A stretch of DNA of 64,000 nt from an uncultured Clostridia bacterium (GTDB lineage: Bacteria > Bacillota > Clostridia > TANB77 > CAG-508). The translations under genes were made by a program, and so were the position numbers. The notes beneath the pieces were generated by a model, which saw nothing but the letters and a program-made list of their open reading frames with translations, was not told the origin of the DNA and searched no databases. The stretch spans positions 1 through 64,000 of the forward strand of contig CANRPX010000005.1 in NCBI GenBank assembly GCA_947632605.1, written 5' to 3'. Below are positions 46,202 through 54,692 of this stretch, piece by piece. How positions within the stretch are numbered: position 1 is the first letter of the stretch; every line of letters begins with the position of its first letter.

Positions 46202-46304
46202 ATTATTAATCCCCTTACTATAAATTTTAGTAGAATTATAATATCATAAAAAAGCTTATATTTCAAGTTTATAAAGCATTTCTTTTTATTTTAATTAGAA
46301 TAAA

Positions 46305-46341
46305 AAAATATGAGATTAAATTTAATATAATCTCATATTTT
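46305..46341 (-). terminator. Terminator of nrdDG
   Basis: A perfect 14-bp stem (46305-46318 with 46328-46341) followed on the minus strand by TTTTATTC, about 20 bases after the nrdG stop. Confidence 0.85.
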
Positions 46342-46362
46342 TCGCATATTGATTAATTTTTC

Positions 46363-46854
46363 TTAGTTCATTAATACAACTTCATTTGTTTTTAAACTAT
46401 TTTGTACATCTATTACTCTTTGATTTGAAGAACCTTTCCATTTTAATGTTGGATCATGAAGATCATCTACATATCTGCCATCAACTAAAACATCTACATA
46501 TTTCATAACTTCTTTATCTTTTAAATCTTCATCAAATCTAAATCCAGACCAAACCCATAAGTTCTTATTTGGATATTTTTCTTTAAATTCTTTTGCAAGT
46601 TTTGTTGTTGCCTCAATATTCTTTGGATGCATTGGTTCACCACCTAAGATAGATAAACCTTTTATATGATTTTCACCACATAATTTCATTATTTCATCAA
46701 TTGATTCTTGTGTAAAATCTTTTCCATCCTCAAAATTCCATGTTTCTGGATTGAAACAATTTTTACAATGAAATTCACATCCTTGCATAAATACTGAAAC
46801 TCTAATTCCAGGTCCATTTGAGATATCCATTTTTCTTATTACATTATATTTCAT
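46363..46854 (-). CDS. nrdG: Anaerobic ribonucleotide reductase activating protein
   Basis: This radical-SAM enzyme places the glycyl radical on NrdD. The 4Fe-4S motif CEFHCKNC (CxxxCxxC) sits near residue 28, with LSILGGEPMHP and NLWVWSGF after it. Length 163 is typical. The ATG at 46854 begins one base after the nrdD stop, with AGGTGG nine bases upstream inside nrdD, so the two are translationally coupled. Confidence 0.95.
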   Translation of the reverse strand: MKYNVIRKMDISNGPGIRVSVFMQGCEFHCKNCFNPETWNFEDGKDFTQESIDEIMKLCGENHIKGLSILGGEPMHPKNIEATTKLAKEFKEKYPNKNLWVWSGFRFDEDLKDKEVMKYVDVLVDGRYVDDLHDPTLKWKGSSNQRVIDVQNSLKTNEVVLMN

Positions 46855-46855
46855 T

Positions 46856-49048
46856 CTACTTTGCCACCTTATTATCAATATGTAATACTCTCTCTTTTAT
46901 TTCTTGAGTTCTTCCTTTGTTCCAGAAATTGGTTCCTATATAACCACATGTTCTTCTTGCTACATTTAATGTATTGTGATCTCTGTTACCACAGTTTGGA
47001 CAATACCATTCTAAGTTTTCATCTATTAAGATTTCTCCTGTATATCCACATTTTTGGCAATAATCTGATTTTGTATTTAATTCTGCATACATTATATTAT
47101 CATAAATGAATTTTACAACATCTAAGATTACATCTAAGTTATTTTGTAGATTTGGTGTTTCAATATATGAAATTGCTCCACCAGGACTTAATCTTTGGAA
47201 TTCGCTTTCTAATTTAAGTTTTGTGAAAGCATCAATTTCTTCGAATACAGGAACATGATATGAGTTAGTAATATAGTTTTTATCTGTAACTCCTTCTACT
47301 GTTCCAAAACGTTCTTTTAAGCATCTAGCAAATTTATATGTTGTTGATTCAATTGGTGTTCCATATACTGAGTAGTCAATATCTTCTTCTTTCTTCCATT
47401 CTTTACATGCATCATTTAATTTTTGCATGATCTTTAATCCTAATTCTTTTCCTTCACCATTATCTGTATGTGAATGTCCTGTCATATATTTTACACATTC
47501 ATATAATCCTGCATATCCTAAAGAAATTGTAGAATATCCATGATGTAATAATTCATGAATGCTTTCTCCTGGTTTTAATCTTGCTAAAGCTCCATCTTGC
47601 CATAATATTGGTGCTACATCACTTGTAGCTGTACTTAATCTCTTATGTCTTATTTGTAATGCTTTATGACATAATTCTAATCTTTCATCAAGTATTTTCC
47701 AGAATTTATCCATATCTTTTTCTGAAGAAAGAGCAACATCTGGTAAGTTTATTGTAACAACACCTTGGTTAAATCTTCCATAATATTTTCCTTTTCCTTC
47801 TTCATAGTTTTTAGCATTAGCAATATTTCCTATTGACATTGTTCTATCTGGTGTTAAGAAGCTTCTACATCCCATACAAGGATAGCATTCGCCTTCTCCA
47901 TATTCATTTTTCTTTAATTCTAACATTACTTTTTCAGAAATGTAGTCAGGAACTAATCTTTTAGCTGTACATTCTGCTGCAAGTTTTGTTAAATAATAAT
48001 ATTCGCCATCTTCATTAACTGTGTCTTCTTCAAGAACATATAATAATTTTGGGAATGCTGGTGTAATGTATACACCTTTTCTATTTTTAAATCCAAGAAT
48101 TCTTTGTCTTAAAAATTCTTCTATTATCATTGCAAGTTCTTTTTTGTATTCTTTTGTTTCATTTAAATACATAAATACACTTAAGAATGGTGCTTGTCCA
48201 TTTGTATTAGTCATTGAATTTACTTGATAATTGAATGTTTGAACTCCATCTGCAACTTCTTTTTTAGTATCTTCCCAAGCAAATTTTTCACAATCTGCTT
48301 TTTTAAGTTTTCTTTCTTCATATTTTTTATAGTATTTTTCATAACTACTTCTAACGAAAGGTGCTAAGTGTGTTAAAGAAACTGTTGCTCCTCCATAGCT
48401 AGATGAGGTAACTGCTAAAATTATTTGTGTTGCAATTGTTGCTGCTGTTATAAATCTGTGTGGTTTTTCAATCATAACACCATTTATAACTGTTCCATTT
48501 TGCAACATATCATCTAAGTTTATTAACTCACAATTGTGTAATGCGTTTTGTGCAAAATAGTCTGCATCGTGGAAATGAATTATTCCTTCATCATGTGCTT
48601 TTACTATTTCGCTTGGAAGTAAAAATCTTCTAGTAATATCTGTACTTGTTATTCCTGCTAAATAATCTCTTTGTGTTGTAACAACTTGTGCATTTTTATT
48701 AGAATTTTCACTATTCCAATATTCATTTTCACCTTCAATTAATTCTTTAATTGTTTGGTCTGTAGTATTTGCTTTTCTAACCAATTCTCTAGTATAACGA
48801 TAAGTAATATATTTTTTAGCTAATTGGTATTTATCAAATTCCATTAATTTCTCTTCAATAATGTCTTGAATATCTTCAACTAATATTCTTTTTTTATCCA
48901 AGTCTTCAATGTAATGGATAATTTCTTTAATCTCTTGTTCACTTGCTCTTTCTTTTGGCTTTACTTCTGCATTTGCTTTTTTAATAGCTATTTTGATTTT
49001 ACTTGGATCATAATCAACAATATGTCCGTCTCTTTTAACAATCTTCAT
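46856..49048 (-). CDS. nrdD: Anaerobic ribonucleoside-triphosphate reductase
   Basis: This class III reductase makes dNTPs without oxygen. An N-terminal ATP-cone (about 1-95, MKIVKRDGHIVDYDPSKI) is followed by the catalytic barrel and a C-terminal zinc ribbon with CQKC and CPNC. The glycyl-radical loop RTCGYIGTNFWNKG is near the end. At 730 residues it is complete. Its promoter region is shared with a divergent Crp/Fnr-type gene. Confidence 0.96.
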   Translation of the reverse strand: MKIVKRDGHIVDYDPSKIKIAIKKANAEVKPKERASEQEIKEIIHYIEDLDKKRILVEDIQDIIEEKLMEFDKYQLAKKYITYRYTRELVRKANTTDQTIKELIEGENEYWNSENSNKNAQVVTTQRDYLAGITSTDITRRFLLPSEIVKAHDEGIIHFHDADYFAQNALHNCELINLDDMLQNGTVINGVMIEKPHRFITAATIATQIILAVTSSSYGGATVSLTHLAPFVRSSYEKYYKKYEERKLKKADCEKFAWEDTKKEVADGVQTFNYQVNSMTNTNGQAPFLSVFMYLNETKEYKKELAMIIEEFLRQRILGFKNRKGVYITPAFPKLLYVLEEDTVNEDGEYYYLTKLAAECTAKRLVPDYISEKVMLELKKNEYGEGECYPCMGCRSFLTPDRTMSIGNIANAKNYEEGKGKYYGRFNQGVVTINLPDVALSSEKDMDKFWKILDERLELCHKALQIRHKRLSTATSDVAPILWQDGALARLKPGESIHELLHHGYSTISLGYAGLYECVKYMTGHSHTDNGEGKELGLKIMQKLNDACKEWKKEEDIDYSVYGTPIESTTYKFARCLKERFGTVEGVTDKNYITNSYHVPVFEEIDAFTKLKLESEFQRLSPGGAISYIETPNLQNNLDVILDVVKFIYDNIMYAELNTKSDYCQKCGYTGEILIDENLEWYCPNCGNRDHNTLNVARRTCGYIGTNFWNKGRTQEIKERVLHIDNKVAK

Positions 49049-49095
49049 CTTTTTTTCCCTTTCGTTTATAAATTTTTGTTTTTTAATTTAACCAA

Positions 49096-49160
49096 ATTAT
49101 AATCTTAATTTTAAAAAGTAAAAAGGTGCATTTGCAACTTTTATCAAATTGTGATATAAT
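49096..49160. promoter_or_regulatory. Divergent promoters of nrdD and the Crp/Fnr gene with shared dyad
   Basis: Rightward, TTGCAA (49132-49137), 17 bases and TATAAT (49155-49160). Leftward, TATAAT (49101-49096) with only a weak TTTTTA -35. A near-perfect 22-base dyad AAAAGGTGCA-TT-TGCAACTTTT (49121-49142) covers the rightward -35 and the leftward -35 position. A regulator bound there would affect both genes. Confidence 0.7.
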
Positions 49161-49177
49161 TGTAATGGTGATGAAAT

Positions 49178-49819
49178 ATGATTAATCCTTTTGAAGGACT
49201 TTCTAACTCGCAAAGGGCTAAATTACTGCATAAGCTGGAAAGTCACATTTACAAATATAATAAAAATGAAGAAATACTTGCAACATTAAAAGCAACTAAT
49301 ATTGTTTGTATTTTAATAGAAGGTCATGCCCAAATTTTGAACATAAATTATTTGGGAGAAGAAACTCTTATAGAAGATCTTTTTGAGAATAGCGTTTTTG
49401 GAACAAATATGTCTAATATTGATAGTACAGAATGTGAAATTAGAGCTCTTGAGCCTTGTAAAATTATAGTTATAGATTACAATAAACTAATCAATATAGA
49501 AAATATTGAAACTTCCTATTACAATAAATTCATTTTCAATTTATTTGTAATAATAAATTCACGTTTTAAAGAGAATAATGATAGAATTCAAATTCTTACT
49601 AAAAAAAGTATTCGTGATAAATTATTAGCTTTTTTTGAAAATGAATATAGAAAAAATCGTTCTCAAAAAATTTTCTTATCTAGTAATTTAAAAAATTTAG
49701 CAGACTATCTTGCAGTAAATAGATCTGCTATGTTTAGAGAACTAAAGAGCCTAAAAGAAGAAAACTTCATAAAAGTTGATGGCAAAAAAATTACTCTTTT
49801 ATATGTTCCTAATATATAA
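49178..49819 (+). CDS. Crp/Fnr-family transcriptional regulator
   Basis: This 213-residue protein has an N-terminal cyclic-nucleotide-binding-like beta roll (about 1-120) and a C-terminal winged helix with LADYLAVNRSAMFRELKSL (about 170-188). No FNR-type four-cysteine set is present, so a direct Fe-S oxygen sensor is unlikely. The 5' leader is very short (about 10 bases) with GGTGATG before the ATG. Its position divergent to nrdDG, with a shared dyad, suggests control of nrdDG, itself or both. Confidence 0.85.
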   Translation: MINPFEGLSNSQRAKLLHKLESHIYKYNKNEEILATLKATNIVCILIEGHAQILNINYLGEETLIEDLFENSVFGTNMSNIDSTECEIRALEPCKIIVIDYNKLINIENIETSYYNKFIFNLFVIINSRFKENNDRIQILTKKSIRDKLLAFFENEYRKNRSQKIFLSSNLKNLADYLAVNRSAMFRELKSLKEENFIKVDGKKITLLYVPNI

Positions 49820-49820
49820 A

Positions 49821-50816
49821 CTAATCAAATAAAGAAAGAGTTATTGTTACATCTGAAGTTCCTAAAAGCTTTTTTAAATCTTCTTTTGACAAGTCTTCTA
49901 CTTTACCAAGTTTAGTAAAGCTCCAAGTATTTGTATCATAATATAGAGTTATTTGATTTCCTTGATATAGTATTAAATCTCCTGGCTCTGTGGTTATTTT
50001 TGTGTCATTTGTTGGAAGAGAGAAATCCAAACTTCCAACTTTCTCAAAATTGCCATAGTCATGGGCTTTAATTACTATATCATTTTCTTTTAATTTTTCT
50101 ACAAGAGCTTTAGAAGAAGAATTATCTTCTAAATTTACTGTAAGTTCTTTTCCATTTACTTCTAGTTTTATTTTATTTATCATTTCGCTAGTTTCCTTTC
50201 CTATTTCGTTAGTATTACCAATTGTATTTGTTTGAATTATTTCTGTTTGCATTGTATTTGTTTCTATTTTATTTTGTTCTTGAGATTCTTCGTCATTTGT
50301 TAAATATGAATAGTACTCATTCACTTCTTCGCTTAATTTTTGACCATTAACAAGAGACTCACTTAACTTTATTCTTATATCAGGTGGAAATATTTCTTTT
50401 AAAGATTTTCCATACTCAGAACCATCTCTAGGCATTTTATAGTCTACTATTTCATCATTTTCAAATATAAATTTATATGGTATTGAACTACCACTATTTA
50501 CTATTAATTTTCCATCTTGTACATAGTAGCTTTCTACTAAAGCCCATACATACACATTTGTTTTATTTTGAGATTCTCTAATTCCAAGTTTGGCAATATC
50601 TGTAAAAACTTTAAAATCGCTTACATTATAATTTGGTTTGCTTTCCTTTGTTTCTAAGTTATAGTGTGGATGTTCTTGACTTATTAAATATTCCTCAACC
50701 TTATCATATAAATAGTCCTTATTATTAACCACTTTCTCTTTTAAATTCATTTTTATAAGTATAATCAATATAGAAAGAAATATAATTATTATAAAAATTT
50801 TCAAAACTCTTTTCAT
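49821..50816 (-). CDS. Membrane-anchored protein with C-terminal cyclophilin-like domain
   Basis: This 331-residue protein has one N-terminal helix (about 5-24) and an extracytoplasmic unknown domain (about 30-170). A Thr/Asn/Gln/Glu linker follows, then a cyclophilin-like domain (about 215-320: KIKLEVNGKELTVNL, AHDYGNFEKVGSL, PGDLILYQGNQITLYYD). These are known as cyclophilin-like fold proteins; isomerase activity is not assumed. It converges on the Crp/Fnr gene with one base between stops. AAAGGAAG precedes the ATG. Confidence 0.75.
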   Translation of the reverse strand: MKRVLKIFIIIIFLSILIILIKMNLKEKVVNNKDYLYDKVEEYLISQEHPHYNLETKESKPNYNVSDFKVFTDIAKLGIRESQNKTNVYVWALVESYYVQDGKLIVNSGSSIPYKFIFENDEIVDYKMPRDGSEYGKSLKEIFPPDIRIKLSESLVNGQKLSEEVNEYYSYLTNDEESQEQNKIETNTMQTEIIQTNTIGNTNEIGKETSEMINKIKLEVNGKELTVNLEDNSSSKALVEKLKENDIVIKAHDYGNFEKVGSLDFSLPTNDTKITTEPGDLILYQGNQITLYYDTNTWSFTKLGKVEDLSKEDLKKLLGTSDVTITLSLFD

Positions 50817-50848
50817 AAAATCTTCCTTTCATAATTTATTGTGAATGC

Positions 50849-50895
50849 ATTATAATACAAAAGCAAGTGATTTTCAAGGTAATCACTTGCTTTTA
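50849..50895. repeat. 47-bp hairpin repeat, copy A (terminator-type)
   Basis: It contains a 14-bp perfect stem AAAAGCAAGTGATT / AATCACTTGCTTTT (50859-50872 with 50881-50894). Copy B at 51560-51606 differs at one base (loop G for A). It overlaps the end of the toxin frame and probably terminates that module. Confidence 0.88.
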
Positions 50896-51156
50896 TTCAT
50901 AATGTCCTTTGCATTGTATTATTTCAATTTGATTATTGTTTATTCTATACACTAATCTATTAACTTCATCAATTCTTCTACTCCAAAATCCACTTAAATT
51001 AGACTTTAATGGTTCAGGTTTTCCAATTCATGTAAAATTGTTTCTTTGTATATCAATTAATAATGCATTTATTCTTTTTAATATCTTTTTATCTTGTGTT
51101 TGCCAATAACAGTATTCCTCCCATGCCTTTGTTGTAAAAGATATATTATTTGTCAT
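50893..51156 (-). pseudogene. YoeB/Txe-family toxin with in-frame nonsense codon
   Basis: This ribosome-dependent mRNA endonuclease of the RelE/YoeB family is inactivated. The frame begins MTNNISFTTKAWEEYCYWQ and meets TGA at 51028-51030 (codon 43). It then continues in the same frame as IGKPEPLKSNLSGFWSRRID to the end at 50893. The C-terminal RLVYRI and a final HYE-type tail with His and Tyr remain. Family members have a glycine (GGA) where TGA stands, so one G-to-T change explains it. Its ATG overlaps the antitoxin end by 11 bases. The truncated 42-residue product would lack the catalytic part. Confidence 0.88.
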
Positions 51157-51421
51157 CAGCCATCGCCTCTAATTCATCCATAGTTTTTGTAATTACTTTT
51201 CCTTCTTTTAATTGTCTTATTGATTCGTTTATAGCCTTTATATTTGTTTCAGAATAAAATGGATCAATAGAAACTTCAAATGGTATTCTTTTTTCTCTAA
51301 TTACTTTTTTAGCAAACATATTAAATGCTGTTGACATTGTAATACCTAATTCATTACAAATTTCTTCAAGTTGCTTTTTTGTATTTTCATCTATTCTAAA
51401 GTTTATTAATGTTTGTGCCAT
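51146..51421 (-). CDS. RelB/DinJ-family antitoxin
   Basis: This 91-residue antitoxin has an N-terminal ribbon-helix-helix (AQTLINFRIDENTKKQLEEI) and the FNMFAKKVIREKRIPFE segment of the RelB/DinJ family, plus a C-terminal toxin-binding helix. ATG 51421 follows GAGAGGTG. It is transcribed from a perfect consensus promoter and should neutralise the toxin encoded next and repress the operon. It remains intact although the toxin is broken. Confidence 0.92.
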   Translation of the reverse strand: MAQTLINFRIDENTKKQLEEICNELGITMSTAFNMFAKKVIREKRIPFEVSIDPFYSETNIKAINESIRQLKEGKVITKTMDELEAMADDK

Positions 51422-51442
51422 AAATATCACCTCTCTATAATT

Positions 51443-51471
51443 ATTATAATACATTGTAAATACATTGTCAA
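51443..51471 (-). promoter_or_regulatory. Consensus promoter and operator of the toxin-antitoxin module
   Basis: TTGACA (51471-51466), exactly 17 bases and TATAAT (51448-51443) on the minus strand. The spacer holds two direct TACATTGT repeats (plus strand), a likely antitoxin-binding site. Confidence 0.92.
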
Positions 51472-51559
51472 TATATTAACTTTATACTATTAAATATTAT
51501 ACATTTTATTTTTATGTATTATATTTTTATTTATTCACAAAATTTATTATTGAAGCGAT

Positions 51560-51606
51560 ATTATAATACAAAAGCAAGTGATTTTCAAGATAATCACTTG
51601 CTTTTA
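51560..51606. repeat. 47-bp hairpin repeat, copy B (terminator-type)
   Basis: 46 of 47 bases match copy A at 50849-50895, with stem 51570-51583 / 51592-51605. Here it lies just after the stop of the DUF1893 gene (51609) and serves as its terminator. Confidence 0.88.
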
Positions 51607-51608
51607 CT

Positions 51609-52010
51609 TTATATCATTTCTCTATATATTTTATTTATATCTTTTTCATCTTTATATTTATTTTCCATTGGACACATTCCCGTTTTATCTTGATTTATAA
51701 TATAATCTGTTATTTGTTCATATTCATATTTTACATTGTTTTCTTCTAGAACGGGAATAGCATATTTACTTATAACTTTTGCATAAATTTCTTTAACACC
51801 TGCTACTGTTAAAATACTTCCTGCTACTTTTCCTATTACTTTATCCGCTACAATAGCATTTTTTAACGCATTTTCATTTTCTTTTAAAATGTTTTTTATA
51901 TCTTTAATTCTATCTTGATAATATTCTTTTATTTCTCCATTTTGAAAACAAACAACTAAAGATGCATCTTTTTCAAACAAAATTTGTTTTACTTTTTCTA
52001 AATTACTCAT
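51609..52010 (-). CDS. DUF1893-family protein
   Basis: This 133-residue protein is of the DUF1893 type, shown by ASLVVCFQNGEIKEY, IVADKVIGKVAGSIL, KEIYAKVISKYA and the near-C-terminal MCPME motif. The reaction is unknown; the fold is related to cytidine-deaminase-like proteins as far as I recall. ATG 52010 overlaps the end of the ECF gene by eight bases, so the two are translationally coupled. A longer TTG start at 52019 sits too close to the GAAGGGA site. Confidence 0.75.
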   Translation of the reverse strand: MSNLEKVKQILFEKDASLVVCFQNGEIKEYYQDRIKDIKNILKENENALKNAIVADKVIGKVAGSILTVAGVKEIYAKVISKYAIPVLEENNVKYEYEQITDYIINQDKTGMCPMENKYKDEKDINKIYREMI

Positions 52011-52572
52011 TAAAGCCAATTCCCTTCTTAATGAATTTAGCTATAAATGGAACGCATGCTAATTGGATTAAAATTCCTGGTAATCCTGCTTTTATACTTT
52101 CAATAACTGAAATTCCATAAGTAGGTAATCCTAAAACATTAATTGCAACAAATAGTACACCTGCATATAATACTCTTCCTAAAATTATTGTGGCAATTAA
52201 TGAAATGTATGAATTAAATTTTTTATTTAAAACGCTTAATAAAACAGCATAAATTACAAGTTCTATTAACATATATGGAAGTCTTGCTAAAGCTGGCATT
52301 CCTGTTAATAAATAACTAAATACTACTGAACTTCCAGCTACTATGCTAGCACTTATTGCTCCAAAAACAAGTGAAGCAATTAAAACAGCTATATGCATTG
52401 GTAAAAATGTTGCTCCAGCGCTACTTCCTGCAAATATATGGAATATTCTTGGAAGCGCAATTCCTAAACCACTTAATAAAATTGTTCCTACAACATATTT
52501 AGCTCTTGTAGTTTTTAATGTTTCTAATAAAGTATTTTGTTTTTTTACACTTTCTGCTTTTTCAATACTCAT
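52003..52572 (-). CDS. ECF transporter S component-like membrane protein
   Basis: This 189-residue integral membrane protein has about six helices. AKYVVGTILLSGLGIALPRI and FLPMHIAVLIASLVFG resemble substrate-binding S components of energy-coupling-factor importers. No T or A subunit genes are near, so it would use a shared module. The substrate cannot be told, and no riboswitch fits in the 79 bases upstream. It is coupled to the DUF1893 gene. An AGGAGGAATAGCA leader precedes the ATG. Confidence 0.75.
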   Translation of the reverse strand: MSIEKAESVKKQNTLLETLKTTRAKYVVGTILLSGLGIALPRIFHIFAGSSAGATFLPMHIAVLIASLVFGAISASIVAGSSVVFSYLLTGMPALARLPYMLIELVIYAVLLSVLNKKFNSYISLIATIILGRVLYAGVLFVAINVLGLPTYGISVIESIKAGLPGILIQLACVPFIAKFIKKGIGFNE

Positions 52573-52651
52573 TGCTATTCCTCCTTTAAATTTTCAAAAA
52601 TTCTTTCTTCTAAAATATATATTAAAATTTGTTATTTTTCAAGTTGATCTT

Positions 52652-53077
52652 TTAATATTTATCAATTCCAGTACCATTTTTCAAATAAATTTTTATTTGT
52701 CTTATAATATGAGGAATATTATAGTTTCCAGCAAATTTAGAATTGTCTAATAATTTATCATTTATAGTTACCCATTCTAATTTATTTTTTTCTTCTACCA
52801 ATTTTACTTCATGTTTTAAAATTCCATAATAAACTTGTAAATTATTTTCATATTTAAAATAATTTAAATCCATAAAATGATCTAATTCTATATCTTTACT
52901 AGATATTCCTGTTTCTTCAAATAATTCTCTATATGCTCCTTCATCATTTGTTTCGCCTTCTTCTACTCGCCCACCAACAAAGTTATATAATCCTTTATAT
53001 GGCTCTTTTGCTCTAATACAGAAAAGTGCTTTATCTAAATCTTTATTAAATACTACTACTAAATTCAATTTTCTCAT
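52652..53077 (-). CDS. Nudix hydrolase
   Basis: This 141-residue pyrophosphohydrolase has an intact Nudix box GGRVEEGETNDEGAYRELFE followed by ETGI (about residues 38-60). MutT-like; it likely cleans up oxidised or other nucleoside diphosphate derivatives. ATG 53077 (MRKLNLVVVFNKD) has GGAG ten bases upstream; a longer start at 53092 has no ribosome site. Confidence 0.9.
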   Translation of the reverse strand: MRKLNLVVVFNKDLDKALFCIRAKEPYKGLYNFVGGRVEEGETNDEGAYRELFEETGISSKDIELDHFMDLNYFKYENNLQVYYGILKHEVKLVEEKNKLEWVTINDKLLDNSKFAGNYNIPHIIRQIKIYLKNGTGIDKY

Positions 53078-53103
53078 ATTATATTTCTCCATCTAAAACT
53101 TTA

Positions 53104-53670
53104 TTATTTTTTTAGTTGTAATCCATCTTTAAAAGCATTTCCAACTCTTTCTGTAACTTTATAATATCCATGTGTATATGGGTCAAATGCTATGGCATTT
53201 ACTAAATTAATATCAACATTATCTCCATTCATTACTGATTCATCAGCATTTACATTTACTATTTTACCAACTACTCCACAGCCATATTTATCATCTTGGT
53301 ATTCTATAAATTCACATTCCATGCAGATTGGAAATTCATTTATAATTGGTGCATCTACATTTTCAGATTTTGTAGCTGTTAATTTGCTATTTTCAAATTT
53401 GTTTGGAGTATTATTTCCAGATGCTATTCCAAAATAATCTGCTTCTACAACATGCTTACTATCTGCAATGCTAACTGTAAATGCTTTTCTTTTTTTAATA
53501 TTTTTTACTGTTTTATGTGTTTCTGTTAGATTAAGTATTACATAATCTCTATCTAACATTGTACCCCAAGCAGCATTCATGACATCAACACTTCCATCTT
53601 CATTATAAGTTGCTACCATTAAAACTGGCATTGGAAATATTGCCTCTGTTACTTTAATATTTTTTCTCAT
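53104..53670 (-). CDS. Flavin reductase-like FMN-binding protein
   Basis: This split-barrel flavoprotein of 188 residues has FPMPVLMVATYNEDG, VMNAAWGTMLDRDYVILNL, TVKNIKKRKAFTVSI and FPICMECEFIEY, features of the flavin-reductase-like family. It probably reduces or binds FMN. It lies in a close same-strand group (26 bases to nudix, 31 bases from the choloylglycine hydrolase). Confidence 0.9.
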   Translation of the reverse strand: MRKNIKVTEAIFPMPVLMVATYNEDGSVDVMNAAWGTMLDRDYVILNLTETHKTVKNIKKRKAFTVSIADSKHVVEADYFGIASGNNTPNKFENSKLTATKSENVDAPIINEFPICMECEFIEYQDDKYGCGVVGKIVNVNADESVMNGDNVDINLVNAIAFDPYTHGYYKVTERVGNAFKDGLQLKK

Positions 53671-53701
53671 AATCTTTTCCTCCTATTTTTTAATATAAAT
53701 T

Positions 53702-54676
53702 TTAGTTTTGCATAAAAATTTGTTGTCCTTTAATTAAATCATAACTTATTAGATTATTACCATCTAAATTTTCTTTATACATATCAATTCCTGTAATTTG
53801 ACTATTTTCATAAGTTAAATAATAATATATTCCTTTGTCCATATTACAACATGAACTATATATTGTTATTTCATATTGTCCTTTTCCCATGTGAACTAAT
53901 CCTCTTTGTTGATATACAGATTCTAGTATATGGAAGAATTGACTAATACTTTCTGATTCTGAAGAACCAGATTTTGAGTTCATTTTGGTAAAAGTTGCTT
54001 TTACAAATCTTGATGCAGAAGATAAGTCTCCTGGTAATCCCATTCCACCCATTCCACGACTATAAGTTTCCAAATTTAAATCTTTTGAAAAGTTATTTTC
54101 TGGTTGTTCTGTTGATAAACTCATATAATTATTTAAATTAAATAAATGAATATCAAAAGTCGGATTATTTGTAAGAACACCAACAGGATTATCATATACT
54201 TTTAATCCACTTTTTACACTTTCTACTGTTATTGATTTTTCTTTATCTGCAATTATCCAATGTAAAGGTGAGGCTAGTAATTCTTCACTAAAATTAATTT
54301 TAGCAATATTCATATTTTGTAATAATTTTTTTGCCTCTTCAATGTTTGAACATTGTGACAATATATAAGGAATAAATTCGAAAGGTGCAACATTATTCTT
54401 TCCTTCTTCTATTTCCTTATAATCAGCATTTCCTGGGAAATTAAGTCCAGCCATTCCTAAACCTTTTTCATTTATTGCATCATAATAAAGTGGATAATCA
54501 TTTGCAACATAAGCCATTCCAATAATTGCATAATGATTTTTGATTGGCTCCACCATTCTAAAATTAAATTCATAATTTCTAGGAGTTATAGTAACAGTTT
54601 CTTTATATGAATATTCTAAATCTAAATTTCTCCCAAAATAATGATCGTTTGTACTATAAGTTACAGCAGTACACAT
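53702..54676 (-). CDS. Choloylglycine hydrolase (bile salt hydrolase type)
   Basis: This Ntn-hydrolase cleaves the amide bond of conjugated bile salts, or of penicillin V in relatives. The ATG at 54676 gives Met-Cys, so loss of Met exposes the nucleophile Cys. AGGAGG lies ten bases upstream, which decides this start over ATG 54685. Conserved residues are visible: Arg and Asp in FGRNLDLEY, Asn in AGLNFPGNADY, Asn in LTNNPTF and Arg in LSSASRFVKA. Length (324) matches clostridial bile salt hydrolases. Points to a gut habitat. Confidence 0.9.
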   Translation of the reverse strand: MCTAVTYSTNDHYFGRNLDLEYSYKETVTITPRNYEFNFRMVEPIKNHYAIIGMAYVANDYPLYYDAINEKGLGMAGLNFPGNADYKEIEEGKNNVAPFEFIPYILSQCSNIEEAKKLLQNMNIAKINFSEELLASPLHWIIADKEKSITVESVKSGLKVYDNPVGVLTNNPTFDIHLFNLNNYMSLSTEQPENNFSKDLNLETYSRGMGGMGLPGDLSSASRFVKATFTKMNSKSGSSESESISQFFHILESVYQQRGLVHMGKGQYEITIYSSCCNMDKGIYYYLTYENSQITGIDMYKENLDGNNLISYDLIKGQQIFMQN

Positions 54677-54692
54677 AAACAACATTCCTCCT

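Noticed and set aside
51028-51030. TGA read as glycine (as in SR1/Gracilibacteria) in the toxin gene
   Set aside because: All other long genes are free of internal TGA under the standard code, and a single G-to-T change explains the codon.
52573-52651. Vitamin riboswitch before the ECF S-component gene
   Set aside because: Only 79 AT-rich bases separate it from the preceding gene and no aptamer motif is visible.
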